A stretch of DNA of 64,000 nucleotides, taken from Phialocephala subalpina (taxonomy: Eukaryota; Ascomycota; Leotiomycetes; Helotiales; Mollisiaceae). Shown in pieces: positions 22,534-33,330 of this stretch. The stretch spans positions 291,330 to 355,329 of the forward strand of contig FJOG01000039.1 of assembly GCA_900073065.1 (NCBI GenBank). The letters run 5' to 3'. The number at the start of each line of letters is the position of its first letter. The stretch's first letter is position 1. A program made the position numbers and the translations under genes. The notes under the pieces were generated by a model. That model was not told the origin of the DNA, made no database searches, and was given only the letters and a program-made list of their open reading frames with translations.

Positions 22534-24657
22534 ATGGTCAAGCAGCCGATTAAAAAGAGAGCCAATGCTCCAAAAAGCAGGCGGGGTTGTGTGACCTGCA
22601 AGTAAGCCTGCACTCCCCCTGATGAGCACCTACACTCTTCTCCCGAGAACCGTCTGTCAGCTCATACTTCTGCTCTGATACTGATCGTTTAAGGTTCCGC
22701 CACAAGAAGTGCGATGAAGCTAGGCCTGCATGCACTCAATGTACTAAGACTGGACGAACATGTGACTTCCTCCTTCCTGCACCTCCCTCCACACCAAAGC
22801 CTCCCTCAAAGCATGACAGGAAATCAATCCGGATCTTAAAAGCTACAATCAAGCAATGTTATACCCTACCACAGCTTGTTCCTGCCCCCACGTTCGGCTC
22901 TCCTTTCCTCAGCCACGAACTTCCTCACTTCGAGTACTTCCATCATCTGGTCACTTACTCTTCGTCGACACCTTCCTTCTCTTCACTCTTTGCGAAGACC
23001 ATCCTTCAACTATCTCATCATGAGCCGTGTATACGACGTAAGTCTCGGATCACCACTCTTCTTTACTTGCATATACATAGCCATGGACTCCGACTTCTCG
23101 ACAGCTTGAGCTCTACTTTCTACCTCTACGAACCGGATATACTGACTTCCGCAATCCTCAGACGCAATCATCGCCATCTCAGCCCTCCTAAAATACCAAA
23201 GTCACCAACACCACCCCTCAGTCAACGTCCAATCCTACCGAATCGAGTCGCACGTTGTGTATGCGAAAGCATTGGAGGGCTTGAACAGAAGAATCGGTGC
23301 CGCAAATGCTGATGACGACTCGAGTTGGGAGGTCGCTTTGGTGGGAAGCATATTAATCACGACATTTGAATCATTCTGTGGGAGAGATGTGGAAGCGATA
23401 AACCACTTGGAGAGTGGTGGGGACATGTTGAGGAAGAGGTTGTCGAGTTCGGTTGTGAGTGTTTCTCCAATCTAAACGCGTTCAACATGATTGATCATCA
23501 AGACCACTAACGTGATACAGCAACCCTCATCGACCCTCGATGAGCTCTCCCAAGCATTCACACACTTCAACGTACAAGCCTGCTCGTTTGCCGGATTTTA
23601 TCAATCCCCAAACACGCCTTCACCTTGCATTCCATCTTCGTTCTCGTCACTTCGTCACTCACGTCGGATCCTAGATTCAATCATCCGTTTCATGTGGTAT
23701 TCTTTCAGACCCGCCCGACCTTGTACCCAGACTCTTCCCTACGCACCTCTACCCGAAAGCCTTGCTGCAAAGCTCTCCCATAACCGAACCATGTTCGAGG
23801 TCTGGGAACCAAAATTCTCAGCCCTCATCTCAACCCTCCCTTCAAACAGGGAAACCGAATCCGGAATCAAGATCATAAAGATCCAACACCTCGCCGCGAT
23901 AATAAATCTTGAAACCCTCTTCTACCAAGATGAATTAGCATATGATGCTTTCCTCTCCTCTTTCCGCTCAATTGTCGACCTTTCAACGTCAATCCTCTTC
24001 CCATCAGCTAATCTCTTAACTCCTCCTCCCTCGCCCCCCACAAGTTCAGCACCAACGTTCGCATTCGAAGCAACACTCATCCCAGCACTCTATCTCGTTG
24101 CTTTGAAGTGTCGCGACCCGACACTTCGTCGGAAAGCCATCACGTTGTTGAAAAGCTGTGGGTTAGAGGGGATTTGGAATGGGGCGTGTATGGCAGCCGT
24201 CGCGGAGTGGGCTATGGGGATTGAAGAGCAGGATATGGAGATCGATGGTAATGGGGATGGATTTGTGGAAGAGGGGCGGAGGTGTAGGGAATTGAGTACT
24301 GCGATCGATAGAGGAGCATGGAGAGCTGCTGTTATTACGCGACGTAGATTGACCCAGGGCGGAATGGTGGCTGGGAGCGGGATCGTGAGTTCGGATGGTA
24401 AGTGGGAGTATTTCGGTAGTGGCATTGGGTGGGGTGATGGAGTGAAGGTGTTGAGTGGAGAGGAGAAGGCGAAGGAGGATCAGTTGTTATGCTATATGTT
24501 GAGTGGGTGGAAGGCGGATATGGAGGGCTTGGATTTCGTTTTGAGGATGCCGGACTCGTCGCCGTTGAAGTCGGAGTCGAAGTGGATGATTAGTAAGGTG
24601 GATGTCGAGGACCTTCGGGGACATCGTGCTTGGACGTTCAGAGGAGAGACGAGTTAG
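22534..24657 (+). CDS. Zn2Cys6 fungal transcription factor
   Basis: Exons 22534..22601, 22694..23037, 23162..23454 and 23521..24657 join to 1842 nt, 613 aa. Residues about 18-45 hold the binuclear cluster C-x2-C-x6-C-x6-C-x2-C-x6-C (GCVTCK...KKCDEARPACTQCTK...C), preceded by basic residues. Intron 1 splits the cluster between the second Cys and the KFRHKKC part, a frequent site in this family. The rest resembles the 'fungal-specific transcription factor domain 2' type: YFHHLVTYSSS, AISALLKYQ, VVYAKALEGLNRRI and TFESFCGRDVEAINHLESG. Binding sites and targets cannot be told from sequence. The start is taken at 22534 for its context (CACAATGG); in-frame ATGs at 22462, 22501 and 22513 would lengthen it. 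It lies divergently from a membrane protein gene, which could be a target (inference). Confidence 0.87.
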
Positions 24658-25808
24658 GGTTTGTTTACAGCTTATTGCCTGGCGCGTTGCGGTCAAGTTG
24701 GATGGGCGGCTGCTGCGAGGATAATGTTCTTGAACGCCCGAAGTAATCTTTGAAAGATTTGGAGGTCTGAATTTGACGAGGTCCCTGCTTTGTATTCGTA
24801 GTGACGTTGCGTCTTCACAAAATTCAAAAATATTGACGACGAAAGCAAAATTTGAGATCAGACAACAATCTTGTTCGCGGTCAATGTGACTGCTCGCTCA
24901 ACTAACCAAGACTTACTTATACCCACAAGAGCTTCAAGAATACCAGCCAGCCAGCCACTCCAAGCTATCACCTTTGAATGCAATTCAACGAATCAAATCA
25001 ACAACCTTTTCCCCAAGGTCTCCCGGTGGTGTGTGCTCGAAAGGGAAAAGATACAAAGTAAAATATGAGATGAGAACAGTGGGTTAGAGCTTGACAGTAG
25101 AAGTATTTGACTTCGCAATGGAATACTAAAGCCTTCGGATGATAACCACACTCCCAGATCACCGAGACCAAAATCTGCATCGTTGACTCGAAAATGACCC
25201 CAGAATGGTGGGACACTGGCTGAGAAAGAGCGTGACGGGGAGCGCAGAAGATTCCATAAGTTGGAATTACTCTTGGTACAGGTGAGTTGAGGAGGCAGGG
25301 AGACGGACGAAGTTGTGTTATATATCCCCAGATTGTGGAGAGAGGTGTGAGCTGGTACGTGATACCGAAGCCTGAATGTCCGTATCTCGATGAAGAATCA
25401 GGCACTTGCTGCTTGTCTGAATTTATCAGTGGGAATCAAAAGTTGCATAGTGAGCTTGATGTTCAATGACTACCTATAGCTATGTTGCTCCAGCAATCCC
25501 TGACTCCGTTGCTAACGCTGAAGTCCCTGGTATCTTCAAAGCAAATCCGTCGCAACGCCAATGTCCCAGGGTATTCCATTCGTAAATCAATCCATAACAT
25601 CCTTTTCGTAGTCTCATAATCAGCAACGTGTACCTCGGAGAAGTAGACCGCAGCTGAATACTGCAAATAGCAATACTGTGCCAGTCTATTTCGCACAATG
25701 GTCAAGGTCAATTCTCTCGTCAGAATGACAGAATCCACCCACTGACCAAATATGGCTCCTTTCTCAGCCCCATACACCGCTGCGCTCGTTGTCGGGACCT
25801 TCCTCCAT
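24658..25808. other. intergenic; one weak minus-strand frame
   Basis: 1.15 kb at the 3' sides of the Zn2Cys6 and 2EXR genes. A minus-strand frame of 104 codons at 25463-25777 and one of 135 codons at 24998-25405 lack recognisable domains and clean introns to join them. I leave them unannotated. Confidence 0.4.
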
Positions 25809-26636
25809 TCAGAAAGACGGCTCTAGGGTCAGCTCCATAGGTCGGCGGCCCCAGATGGTACCCTTCGTATCAGCTTGGAAAGGCTCAAGGAAGTCGTTCA
25901 TATTGGGAAGCTCAGCGCATTCAGACTCGCCGTCTTCATCGTCGAGATGAAATCCTTCATGGCTCATATATTTCTGCAGATTATCGGGCATGTGCTCCCA
26001 AAGCTCAATGGGTCCTCTACCCTCAGGAAAGCCGTGCTCGTGCCAGTATTCGTCAAGCTTAATAACCATGCGGACCTCCTTCAATGCAGGCATTGAACTG
26101 GTGGCCTTCTGCAGCGCATTCATCACATCAATGCTGGACTCATACTCTCCCAGTTCCAGATATTCCTCGAGATACCGATCAATAGCCAGTGATTGAAGAT
26201 TTTCGGCCTCAAACTTGTTCATACCGAAGAGGAAAGGCACAACTTCTTGGCACAGGTCCGCATCGATATAGAGGGTGTCCTTCGAGAAGTTGAACACAAT
26301 TGCAGGTTCGTGGAGGATGCTTCCAAAGCAGAGAGGATAGAGGAATTTTACAGCATCACGTGAGTCCTTGTTGACACTCAAGGCCGCTGGCGTCTTAACC
26401 TCTGTGTAGAAGCCATGAGTTGGATTATATTTGACTTCGATGGCTCTGGGCTGAAGGGTCAGCTTCCAAATTTCCTGGCGAATCTCGGTGGGCAGTTCCG
26501 GGAAGAGGGTGAAGGACTCCAGAAATGGCTTCCAGATCTTGACAGACTTTCCCCATTTCTTCTCGTAGCGAGCCTCGAAACTGTCCATACTGTTTGGAGA
26601 GCCTTCCTTGGTAATGACCTGGTCTTGAGAGTCCAT
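25809..26636 (-). CDS. 2EXR-domain protein
   Basis: Single exon of 275 aa from ATG at 26636 (MDSQDQVITKEGSP). The 2EXR hallmark is at about residues 45-75: FTLFPELPTEIRQEIWKLTL, then P-R-A-I-E-V, followed by PAALSVNKDSRDAVKFLYP, which fits the family pattern L.V..ESR. The domain is an F-box-like fungal module found in large paralog families, usually unstudied; a role in protein interaction is inferred. The C-terminal half is acidic and has a predicted helix with KATSSMPALKEVRMVIKL. An in-frame ATG 72 bases upstream (26708) would add a hydrophobic Leu-rich leader that overlaps a likely untranslated region. Confidence 0.78.
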   Translation of the reverse strand: MDSQDQVITKEGSPNSMDSFEARYEKKWGKSVKIWKPFLESFTLFPELPTEIRQEIWKLTLQPRAIEVKYNPTHGFYTEVKTPAALSVNKDSRDAVKFLYPLCFGSILHEPAIVFNFSKDTLYIDADLCQEVVPFLFGMNKFEAENLQSLAIDRYLEEYLELGEYESSIDVMNALQKATSSMPALKEVRMVIKLDEYWHEHGFPEGRGPIELWEHMPDNLQKYMSHEGFHLDDEDGESECAELPNMNDFLEPFQADTKGTIWGRRPMELTLEPSF

Positions 26637-28140
26637 ATTGACGACCCGAGGGACTTTGCGACCTGTGCAAAGGAGGAGCAGCCTCAAATGAGCCAACCTA
26701 GACCACACTCATCAGTCTATGAACACAACCTCGCAGAAGTGGTGACCAACCTTGATTCCGCCACGGCTGCCTAGTTGACCGTAGAGACGTGTGCTTTTGT
26801 ATTGCCTGACGTGTTCAGTCTCTCCTTTTCGCAACGTAGCAGGCCTGACTTACAATGCTGCAGGCCGAGAAGGCTCAATCGATACCACTGGAAGAAGGAA
26901 TTCTCGTTGATGCAGTGTCACGAGACCACGCTGGCACCACGTTAGAGATCTCCATTTTGTGCGCAGAAGATGGCAAACACAGCAGAACTTACATATGTGC
27001 TGTTGCGCGTAGATGTATCCCCTCTCCCCCTTGATATCGCGCTTCACCGTCGTGATGTCCGTTGTGATTGGGATCTTCCCCTGGATGTGGATATCCAATC
27101 GATGACCACCGGTAGATGTTTTGCGCTAGCCTTTTTCGGGCCGATGGAGAATTTTAAAGCCACTCGCCTAAGTCACGTGGTTAGCCTAACTATATTCGGC
27201 CTAGCAAAGTACCCCTTTCAATCTGGGCGTCGTGGAGAGGAGCCAGCAGATTGATTTCTCGAGTTGTACTGCGCAACCTCCCTTCTTCTCTTCGGGCCAT
27301 ACCAAGTACAACCTCTCACGTCGACCAAGCTTCACTTCTTCTAATACCCTCGCGGGCTCTCAATTGTCACTCTTGATCTGCTGGTGGTACGTCTTTCCCT
27401 CTGCGCGCGCACATACCATCCAGGGCATATTTAAATGACAGCTTCATGAACCCTGTCATTTACTGCCAGAACCCCTTTAACCGTTCAACGCCTTCCAACG
27501 TCCAAAAACTTGTCACATCCTTCTCCATCAACTTCACCACTGACATCGAGCGTGCCTGCTGCAGCTCGAGGACTCAGAGCGACTTCCTTTCGTCCATCAA
27601 CGAGTGCGACAACGCGACAACGAGAGGACCGACAACGTGAGGACAATTCTTTTTGGTACGTGCCGGTCGTATTCATGCAAAGCGCACCACTCCATCCTAT
27701 CAATACGAGCAACTGCAGACAACGTTCAAGTACTTCTACTGGAATCGTGTTATCTGCTCCACAATCTGCCGCGCAAGCAAAAGCAAGTCCGCACCGAAGC
27801 TAATTCGAACTTTTGTTGAATCAGATACCTACCTCGCTCCTTCCTTCACGACAATCACGGTCGTTCCTTCCACATCACAGTCGAGACAATGGGTAAGCAA
27901 TACATTTCTTTCAACGACAGGAGGTATCGGGGGACACCTGGCACGATTTGGAGTTCAATCCATCGAGGAAGCATCCACCGCACAACGAGACCTCCAACTT
28001 CCATCGATTGCGGCTGCAGAAATCCTTCGAGCTCGTAGCTGGAAGCCTGCATGCTGTCAATTACAATATCAGGACTGGTCGAACACATCACAAACGGATT
28101 GAACAAGGGGCACGACTTGTTGACGAGATACATTTACACC
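26637..28140. other. divergent intergenic region and probable long septin 5' leader
   Basis: 1.5 kb between the 2EXR and septin start codons. The part from about 27250 is pyrimidine-rich with many short upstream ATGs, including one at about 27888 followed at once by a GTAAGC donor-like site, which suggests a spliced leader. No domain-bearing frame was found. Confidence 0.45.
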
Positions 28141-29919
28141 ATGGCTTCCGCATTCACCAATCTTTTCCCACAGGCTCGAATCTCTCGGTCGGAAAGCTCC
28201 TCGAGAGGTGCAATCATTGCATTGAAGCAGACCGATATGGTTGTCAACTCTCAGGTCTATCCTGGCAGTCTGCATCGTCACCAACGGTCGATTCCATCGG
28301 TTTCTCACTACCGCAGCATGCTCGATGTTGACTCGCCACCAAATCTGTCCCCGATGGACTTCCATGTAGAGGACTCCATGGAAAATTGGGTCGTCGAAAA
28401 ATTAGATCAGACGGCCATGAAGCATAAAACGGAGAATTGGGCTGACATCTTGTGTTTCTATACAGCCACAAATGGCACCTCCCCAGCGGCACCAACCAGA
28501 GCTTCACCACCAGTTACGAATGGAAAGGCTGTGTCCCCAACCATGGAGGCACCGCAGACCGTGAGCTCAACTGACCCCAAAGTTGCTGCTCAACAAGCTT
28601 CGGATATGCGCAACATTGTACGACGAAAACTTACAGGTTACGTTGGGTTCGCAAATCTGCCAAACCAATGGCACCGCAAGAGTGTCCGAAAAGGATTCAA
28701 CTTCAACGTTATGGTAGTTGGTACGTATCATGCAGACCCCTTCTTGGCACTCGCCTGACATGTTTTAGGTGAATCTGGCCTCGGCAAGTCAACGCTGGTC
28801 AACACTCTATTCAACACATCGCTCTACCCACCCCGCGAGCGCAAGGGCCCTAGTCTCGACATTATTCCAAAGACGGTTTCTATTCAATCTATTAGCGCTG
28901 ATATTGAGGAGAATGGCGTTCGTTTACGTTTGACGGTCGTTGATACCCCGGGTTTTGGTGACTTTGTCAATAATGATGAGTCGTGGCGCCCAATTGTGGA
29001 TAACATTGAGCAACGCTTTGATGCATACTTGGATGCTGAGAACAAGGTCAACCGCATGAACATTGTTGACAACCGTGTTCATGCTTGCGTTTACTTCATT
29101 CAGCCAACTGGCCATGCTTTGAAGCCTTTGGATATCGAGGTTATGCGCAGACTGCATACCAAGGTCAACTTGATCCCAGTTATTGCCAAGGCCGACACAA
29201 TGACAGATGAAGAGATTATGGCGTTCAAGGCTAGAGTAAGTTATCTGCAACCTGATTTGCACCCGATGTACTGACTTTTCTAGATCCTCGCAGACATCAA
29301 GCACCAAGGCATTCAAATCTTCGAAGGTCCCCGCTACGAGCTTGACGATGACGAGACGATTGCCGAAAACAATGAGATCATGTCCAAGGTACCCTTCGCT
29401 GTTGTTGGTGCCAACTCCGAGATCACCAGCGCCGATGGCCGAAAGGTTCGTGGACGAAAGTACCCATGGGGTATCATCGAGGTCGACAACGAGGAGCACT
29501 GCGATTTTGTCAAGCTGCGCCAGATGCTGATCCGAACACACATGGAGGAGCTCAAGGAACACACCAACAATGCTCTGTACGAGAACTACAGATCCGAGAA
29601 GCTCACTGCTATGGGTGTTGCTCAGGACCCCAGTGTCTTCAAGGAGGTCAACCCTGCTGTCAAGCAAGAAGAGGAGCGCACTCTGCACGAGCAGAAGCTC
29701 GCCAAGATGGAGGCCGAGATGAAGATGGTCTTCCAGCAAAAGGTGGCCGAGAAGGAGAGCAAATTGAAGCAGAGCGAAGAAGAGCTGTACGCACGACATC
29801 GCGAGATGAAGGAACAACTCGAGCGCCAACGAATGGAACTGGAAGAGAAGAAGTCGAGAGTCGAGAGTGGCAGGCCCCTGGAAGAGAAGGGAAAGAGGAA
29901 GGGATTCTCTCTCCGTTAA
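28141..29919 (+). CDS. CDC3: septin, CDC3/AspB class
   Basis: Exons 28141..28720, 28769..29235 and 29284..29919 join to 1683 nt, 560 aa. An N-terminal extension of about 165 residues carries [20 protein letters not shown], followed by the polybasic septin motif region ([20 protein letters not shown]). The GTPase domain has the P-loop GESGLGKST (about 194-202, codon split by intron 1), G3 DTPGFGD and G4 AKAD, followed by the septin unique element. The C-terminus from about 470 is a long coiled coil ([19 protein letters not shown]). Septins of this class polymerise with Cdc10, Cdc11 and Cdc12 homologues at septa and hyphal branch sites. Residues about 76-110 are an unusual insert, still in frame. 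A long antisense frame at 28924-29979 is a shadow. Confidence 0.93.
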
Positions 29920-30671
29920 GCCGACCGATCTATAATACCCGGACGTACCTCCGCTACCTTGGTATCGACACGACGACACATAGCTTCTTTACTTTCACTT
30001 CTTGTCTCTTTAATCATCGATCCTAATACTGCGAGTCAAAATTACCACGAGGTTGAGCTCTGGGAGGGCATAACACTTCTGGCTTCTGCGAGGTCGGGCG
30101 GTGTTTGTGCTGCGTTCTTCATGTCAAAACGGGTGGATCCGAGGAGTTTGCTTACTTGCAGGCTGAGGATTGAAAAGAATGGTTCGAGAAAGGCACAAAA
30201 TTGGCTCTGAGCGTTTCCTTTCTTGCGGTTCCTCTCTTGTGTGGATGTCTCTTCGGATCAATCTGTATTTATTACGATAGCTCGAGATTTGCTCTCCTTT
30301 GGCTTTCCGGCTGCCTTCTTTTTCATTTTCGTTTGTGTTATGAATGGAAAAAGGGATTCGTCTCATATGCTGCTTCTGTGAATCGTATCGTACTGTGAAT
30401 TCTGAAATGTATTGTGAAAACATGGTTCTGGTAATGTCTTAGAAATCTAGGGACATTTAAATTTGGCAAATTTGGTAAAAATCCATGCATTCTATCGAGT
30501 AACTTTTGGTAGCTCTATTTGCGTATTTTGAAAGCCCTCGACTCTCTGGGACATTCCAGGGGACCATATGTCAACCCTGGACGTCAATATTTGAAATCCA
30601 TGCATCCTCCACTCCGCCCGAGCGGGCCCCTCAAAATGTCAGTGTTCAATGTCCCAGCATCTGTGGAACAT
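29920..30671. other. convergent 3' intergenic region
   Basis: 0.75 kb holding the 3' flanks of the septin and BTB-bromodomain-like genes. No gene seen. Confidence 0.5.
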
Positions 30672-32221
30672 TTAAAACCCCCCAAATCCAAATCTCTCCG
30701 CATCATCCTCAGCTCTTCGCTTCCTACCATTTACCCCACCCAGACTGCAAACCTCCTGTCTCCCATGAGCATGAAACTCACAAAACCCACCACATCTCGG
30801 ATCACCAATGCTAGCACCATTTCTGCCTCTTAACATCTGGAACACGGCCTTACCAAGCTCCTCGCTCTCGGTACACAATTGGTAGAGATTATCGGTGGAA
30901 CCGAGAGTATCGGGGAGATCGTTAGGCTTGTCGACTCGGGCCATGAGATTGTAGCATACGGTCTTGACTAGGTAGCGGCGGAGGGGAGAGTCGGTGGGGA
31001 CGGCGGAAAAGGAGAGGATAATTTCGGTGAGGGTGGGGAAGGAGCGGGATTGGACTAGATGCAATTAGTATGGGTATTTTCCCCTTCGGAAAGGAAAGGA
31101 GAGAAGGATGAGAACCGCTCGGGAGCAAAATTGAAAAGGGGAGATAAAGAAAGGGTGGGTTACTGTGGGAGGAGATGAGAGAGGTCATGGAGAGGTCTTG
31201 GAGGCCGGAGACTTGGTACTTGGTTGCCAGGATGTGGAGAGCTAGCAATTCATCGGAAGGAAGTGGGATGCGGAGTTGGGCCATCTTTGTGTGTTGTTGT
31301 TGCAACAGGGTTGGTGGGTTGGGGATCAAGCCTGGGAGGTTCTTGTCTGAGACGGTACCCTTTCTCATTTCGGCTGTCTTTTGATGGAAGAGGCCCTTCA
31401 GTTCGAAGGCGAGCTTGGTGTAGTTGTGTCCGGGACCGTGGACTTGGACGTGGTTGGAGTAGAGGAGGTCGAAATCTTGGTCAATTTCAGAGAGTTCAGT
31501 GTACTGATCGTCCTTCAACTTTTGCTTGATGACACCAAAGTCAATGTCCTTCTCGACTTGGGTGGTCCAGGCCTCAGCGTCTCGTGAGACTTGCTTGGCG
31601 TAAGGTTGAAGGAGGACCTTGAACTTGACAATACCGCTGTTGTTCTCTCCGCTAAGGTTCTTAAAGGTAATGGTGACTTGTCGCTTATTGTTTCCGTTCA
31701 CTAAAGGAGACGGGTCAAGTGCGGCACGGGCGAGGTTGGTCTCGGTAAGTTCCTCGGTCTTGATCAATGGCTCGCCTTTGCTGATGACTCTGCCTTTGTA
31801 AATATACTCGAGCATGTGGCCGAAGATTGTAGGGTTCTCATCGAGGAAGTTGAGCTCAGTTGGCTTAGTACCATCCTCGAGATTCAGAAGTTGCAAGAAG
31901 ACAGTCGACTTCTCGCCGAGGACACCGGGGTGGATCTTGACTTGGAAGATTGAAGGTGCTGTACCGATGTTGAGGACGACTATATCAGAGCCAAGGGAAC
32001 TGGATAGGGAGATCAGCTGGATTCTGGTAGTATGACGGATGTGCGTTAAGATCGAATCTCCGCATCGACTTCGAACGTCTGAGTCAAGATCGAACGTCCC
32101 TATGGGAGTAGAACAATGACGAACAGTAGTAAATAACCTACCTTAAGAAGCTTGAAGATGATTCACGGGCAGCACCTGAGGCAGAGGACTCGCCCTTGGA
32201 AGGCTGTGCCAGAGAGTTCAT
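30672..32221 (-). CDS. BTB protein with internal bromodomain-like segment and CxxHxHx5C motif
   Basis: Exons 32221..32142, 31999..31164 and 31054..30672 join to 1299 nt, 432 aa. BTB part: SSLGSDIVVLNIG at about 27-39, FQVKIHPGVLGEKSTVF and ENPTIFGHMLEYIYKGRVI to about 100. Residues about 150-232 resemble the C-terminal two thirds of a bromodomain: D-F-G-V-I-K-Q-K-L, DQDFDLLYSNHVQVHGPGH and KLAFELKGLF. The position of the acetyl-lysine-binding Asn is His (about 213). A BACK-like helical part follows (ELLALHILATKYQVSGLQDLS). Near the C-terminus is C-E-F-H-A-H-x5-C, the same spacing as in the BTB array at 37-45 kb. Function is unknown; the layout suggests a chromatin-linked adaptor, but loss of the key Asn argues against normal acetyl-lysine binding. 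Confidence 0.75.
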
Positions 32222-32280
32222 GATCGCTTGCAGGATATCAGATTGTTCTTGGAATGAAGGATGAACAAAGGTAGAAGCCC

Positions 32281-32382
32281 GTTGTTGGGAGGAAGGTTGT
32301 TGTTCGGAGGGAGGGTGTTGTGCGGAAGGAGGTCGTTGCGTGGAAGAAGGTTGCTGTGTGGAAGAAGGTTGTTGAGGAGGAA
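32281..32382. repeat. short minisatellite, 15-19-bp units
   Basis: About six imperfect copies of a unit like GTTGTTGYGTGGAAGAAG sit just upstream of the BTB-bromodomain-like start codon. The copies vary in length and base, so this is an old, diverged array in the probable 5' leader or promoter. Confidence 0.7.
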
Positions 32383-32519
32383 CTCGTCGAAAGAGTTCGG
32401 AGATACGTCGTTGCGGATCAATAAGGTTAATAGGATGCCGGGGGCCTTTTTAAGTCAACTAAGAGGCGGGATAAAGGGCACTAGAGAGATGGCGTGGTCG
32501 GTTAACGGATGTTGCCGCA

Positions 32520-33330
32520 GGAGGAAGTTGAAGTGGGGAGTGAAGAGGTATAAGCCGAACTACGCGAGACATTATTGCGAAAGAAGAAGGGGGAGGAGGT
32601 TGAAGGTGGAAGAAGTTGGAAAGTGGAGAGCAGAGGGCATAAGCCGAGTTACGCGAGACACTAGTGAAATAAAAGGGGTAGAGGTTGAAAGTAGGAGGAA
32701 GTTGAAGTGAGGAGAAAAGGGAGTGTAAGCCGAGTTACGCGAAGCATTAGTGGATAATAAAGGGGGAGGGATAGGATCTTAGGAGGCCCACCAATCAAAC
32801 GATACGAGGATGGCATAAGGAGGAGGTACAATTAAATAGGCGAGGACGTTACAATTGTGAATAGTGCAAAGGCTGGAGCTTCCCTAAAGCCGCTAAGGTA
32901 AACATAAACGCGGGATTGGGGGCTTTAGAGAGATAGCAACGTCGTTTTATAGAGGTTGCCGTGGGAGGAACATGGAAGATGGACGGGGAGGAGAGAGGGA
33001 GAAGACAAATGGTCATAAGAGCGACAGGTACGGTTTGAAGGGGGAGACAGAGACCTACCTGTAACAAGAGAGAGGCTAGTGGGTAATAAGGGAGGAAGAA
33101 GATACTTACCTACCTAGGTAGCAAGCGAAAAACTAGTGAACAACAAAGGGGGAAGCAAAGACAAATATTTAAGGAGGCCAGAAGTAAGAAGGTTGTACCG
33201 TTGCACTGATCACGGCACCAGGAAGGCACCAAGAAGACCCCAATGAGGATTGTAGCAGTGAGGATAATAGTGACGAGACAGGATGACCACTTACGCGAAG
33301 GACTAGCGTGGAAGAAGGGGGCACAATTAA
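32520..33330. repeat. degenerate purine-rich repeat field
   Basis: The plus strand is strongly A/G-rich. A motif resembling TTACGCGARRCACTAGTG followed by AATAAAGGGGG recurs with decay near 32560, 32650, 32735, 33070, 33125 and 33292. The first three copies are about 84-90 bases apart and share the start TAAGCCGA at 32551, 32641 and 32725. No open frame or terminal repeat was found, so its origin (decayed mobile element or expanded satellite) is open. Confidence 0.6.

Noticed and set aside
25463..25777. Minus-strand frame of 104 codons after the 2EXR gene
   Set aside because: No recognised domain and no clean intron to the next frame; could be real but I cannot support it.
28924..29979. Antisense open frame of 351 codons over the septin gene
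   Set aside because: It mirrors the septin codons, is Leu-rich without domains, and disappears at the exon edges. Shadow of a real gene.
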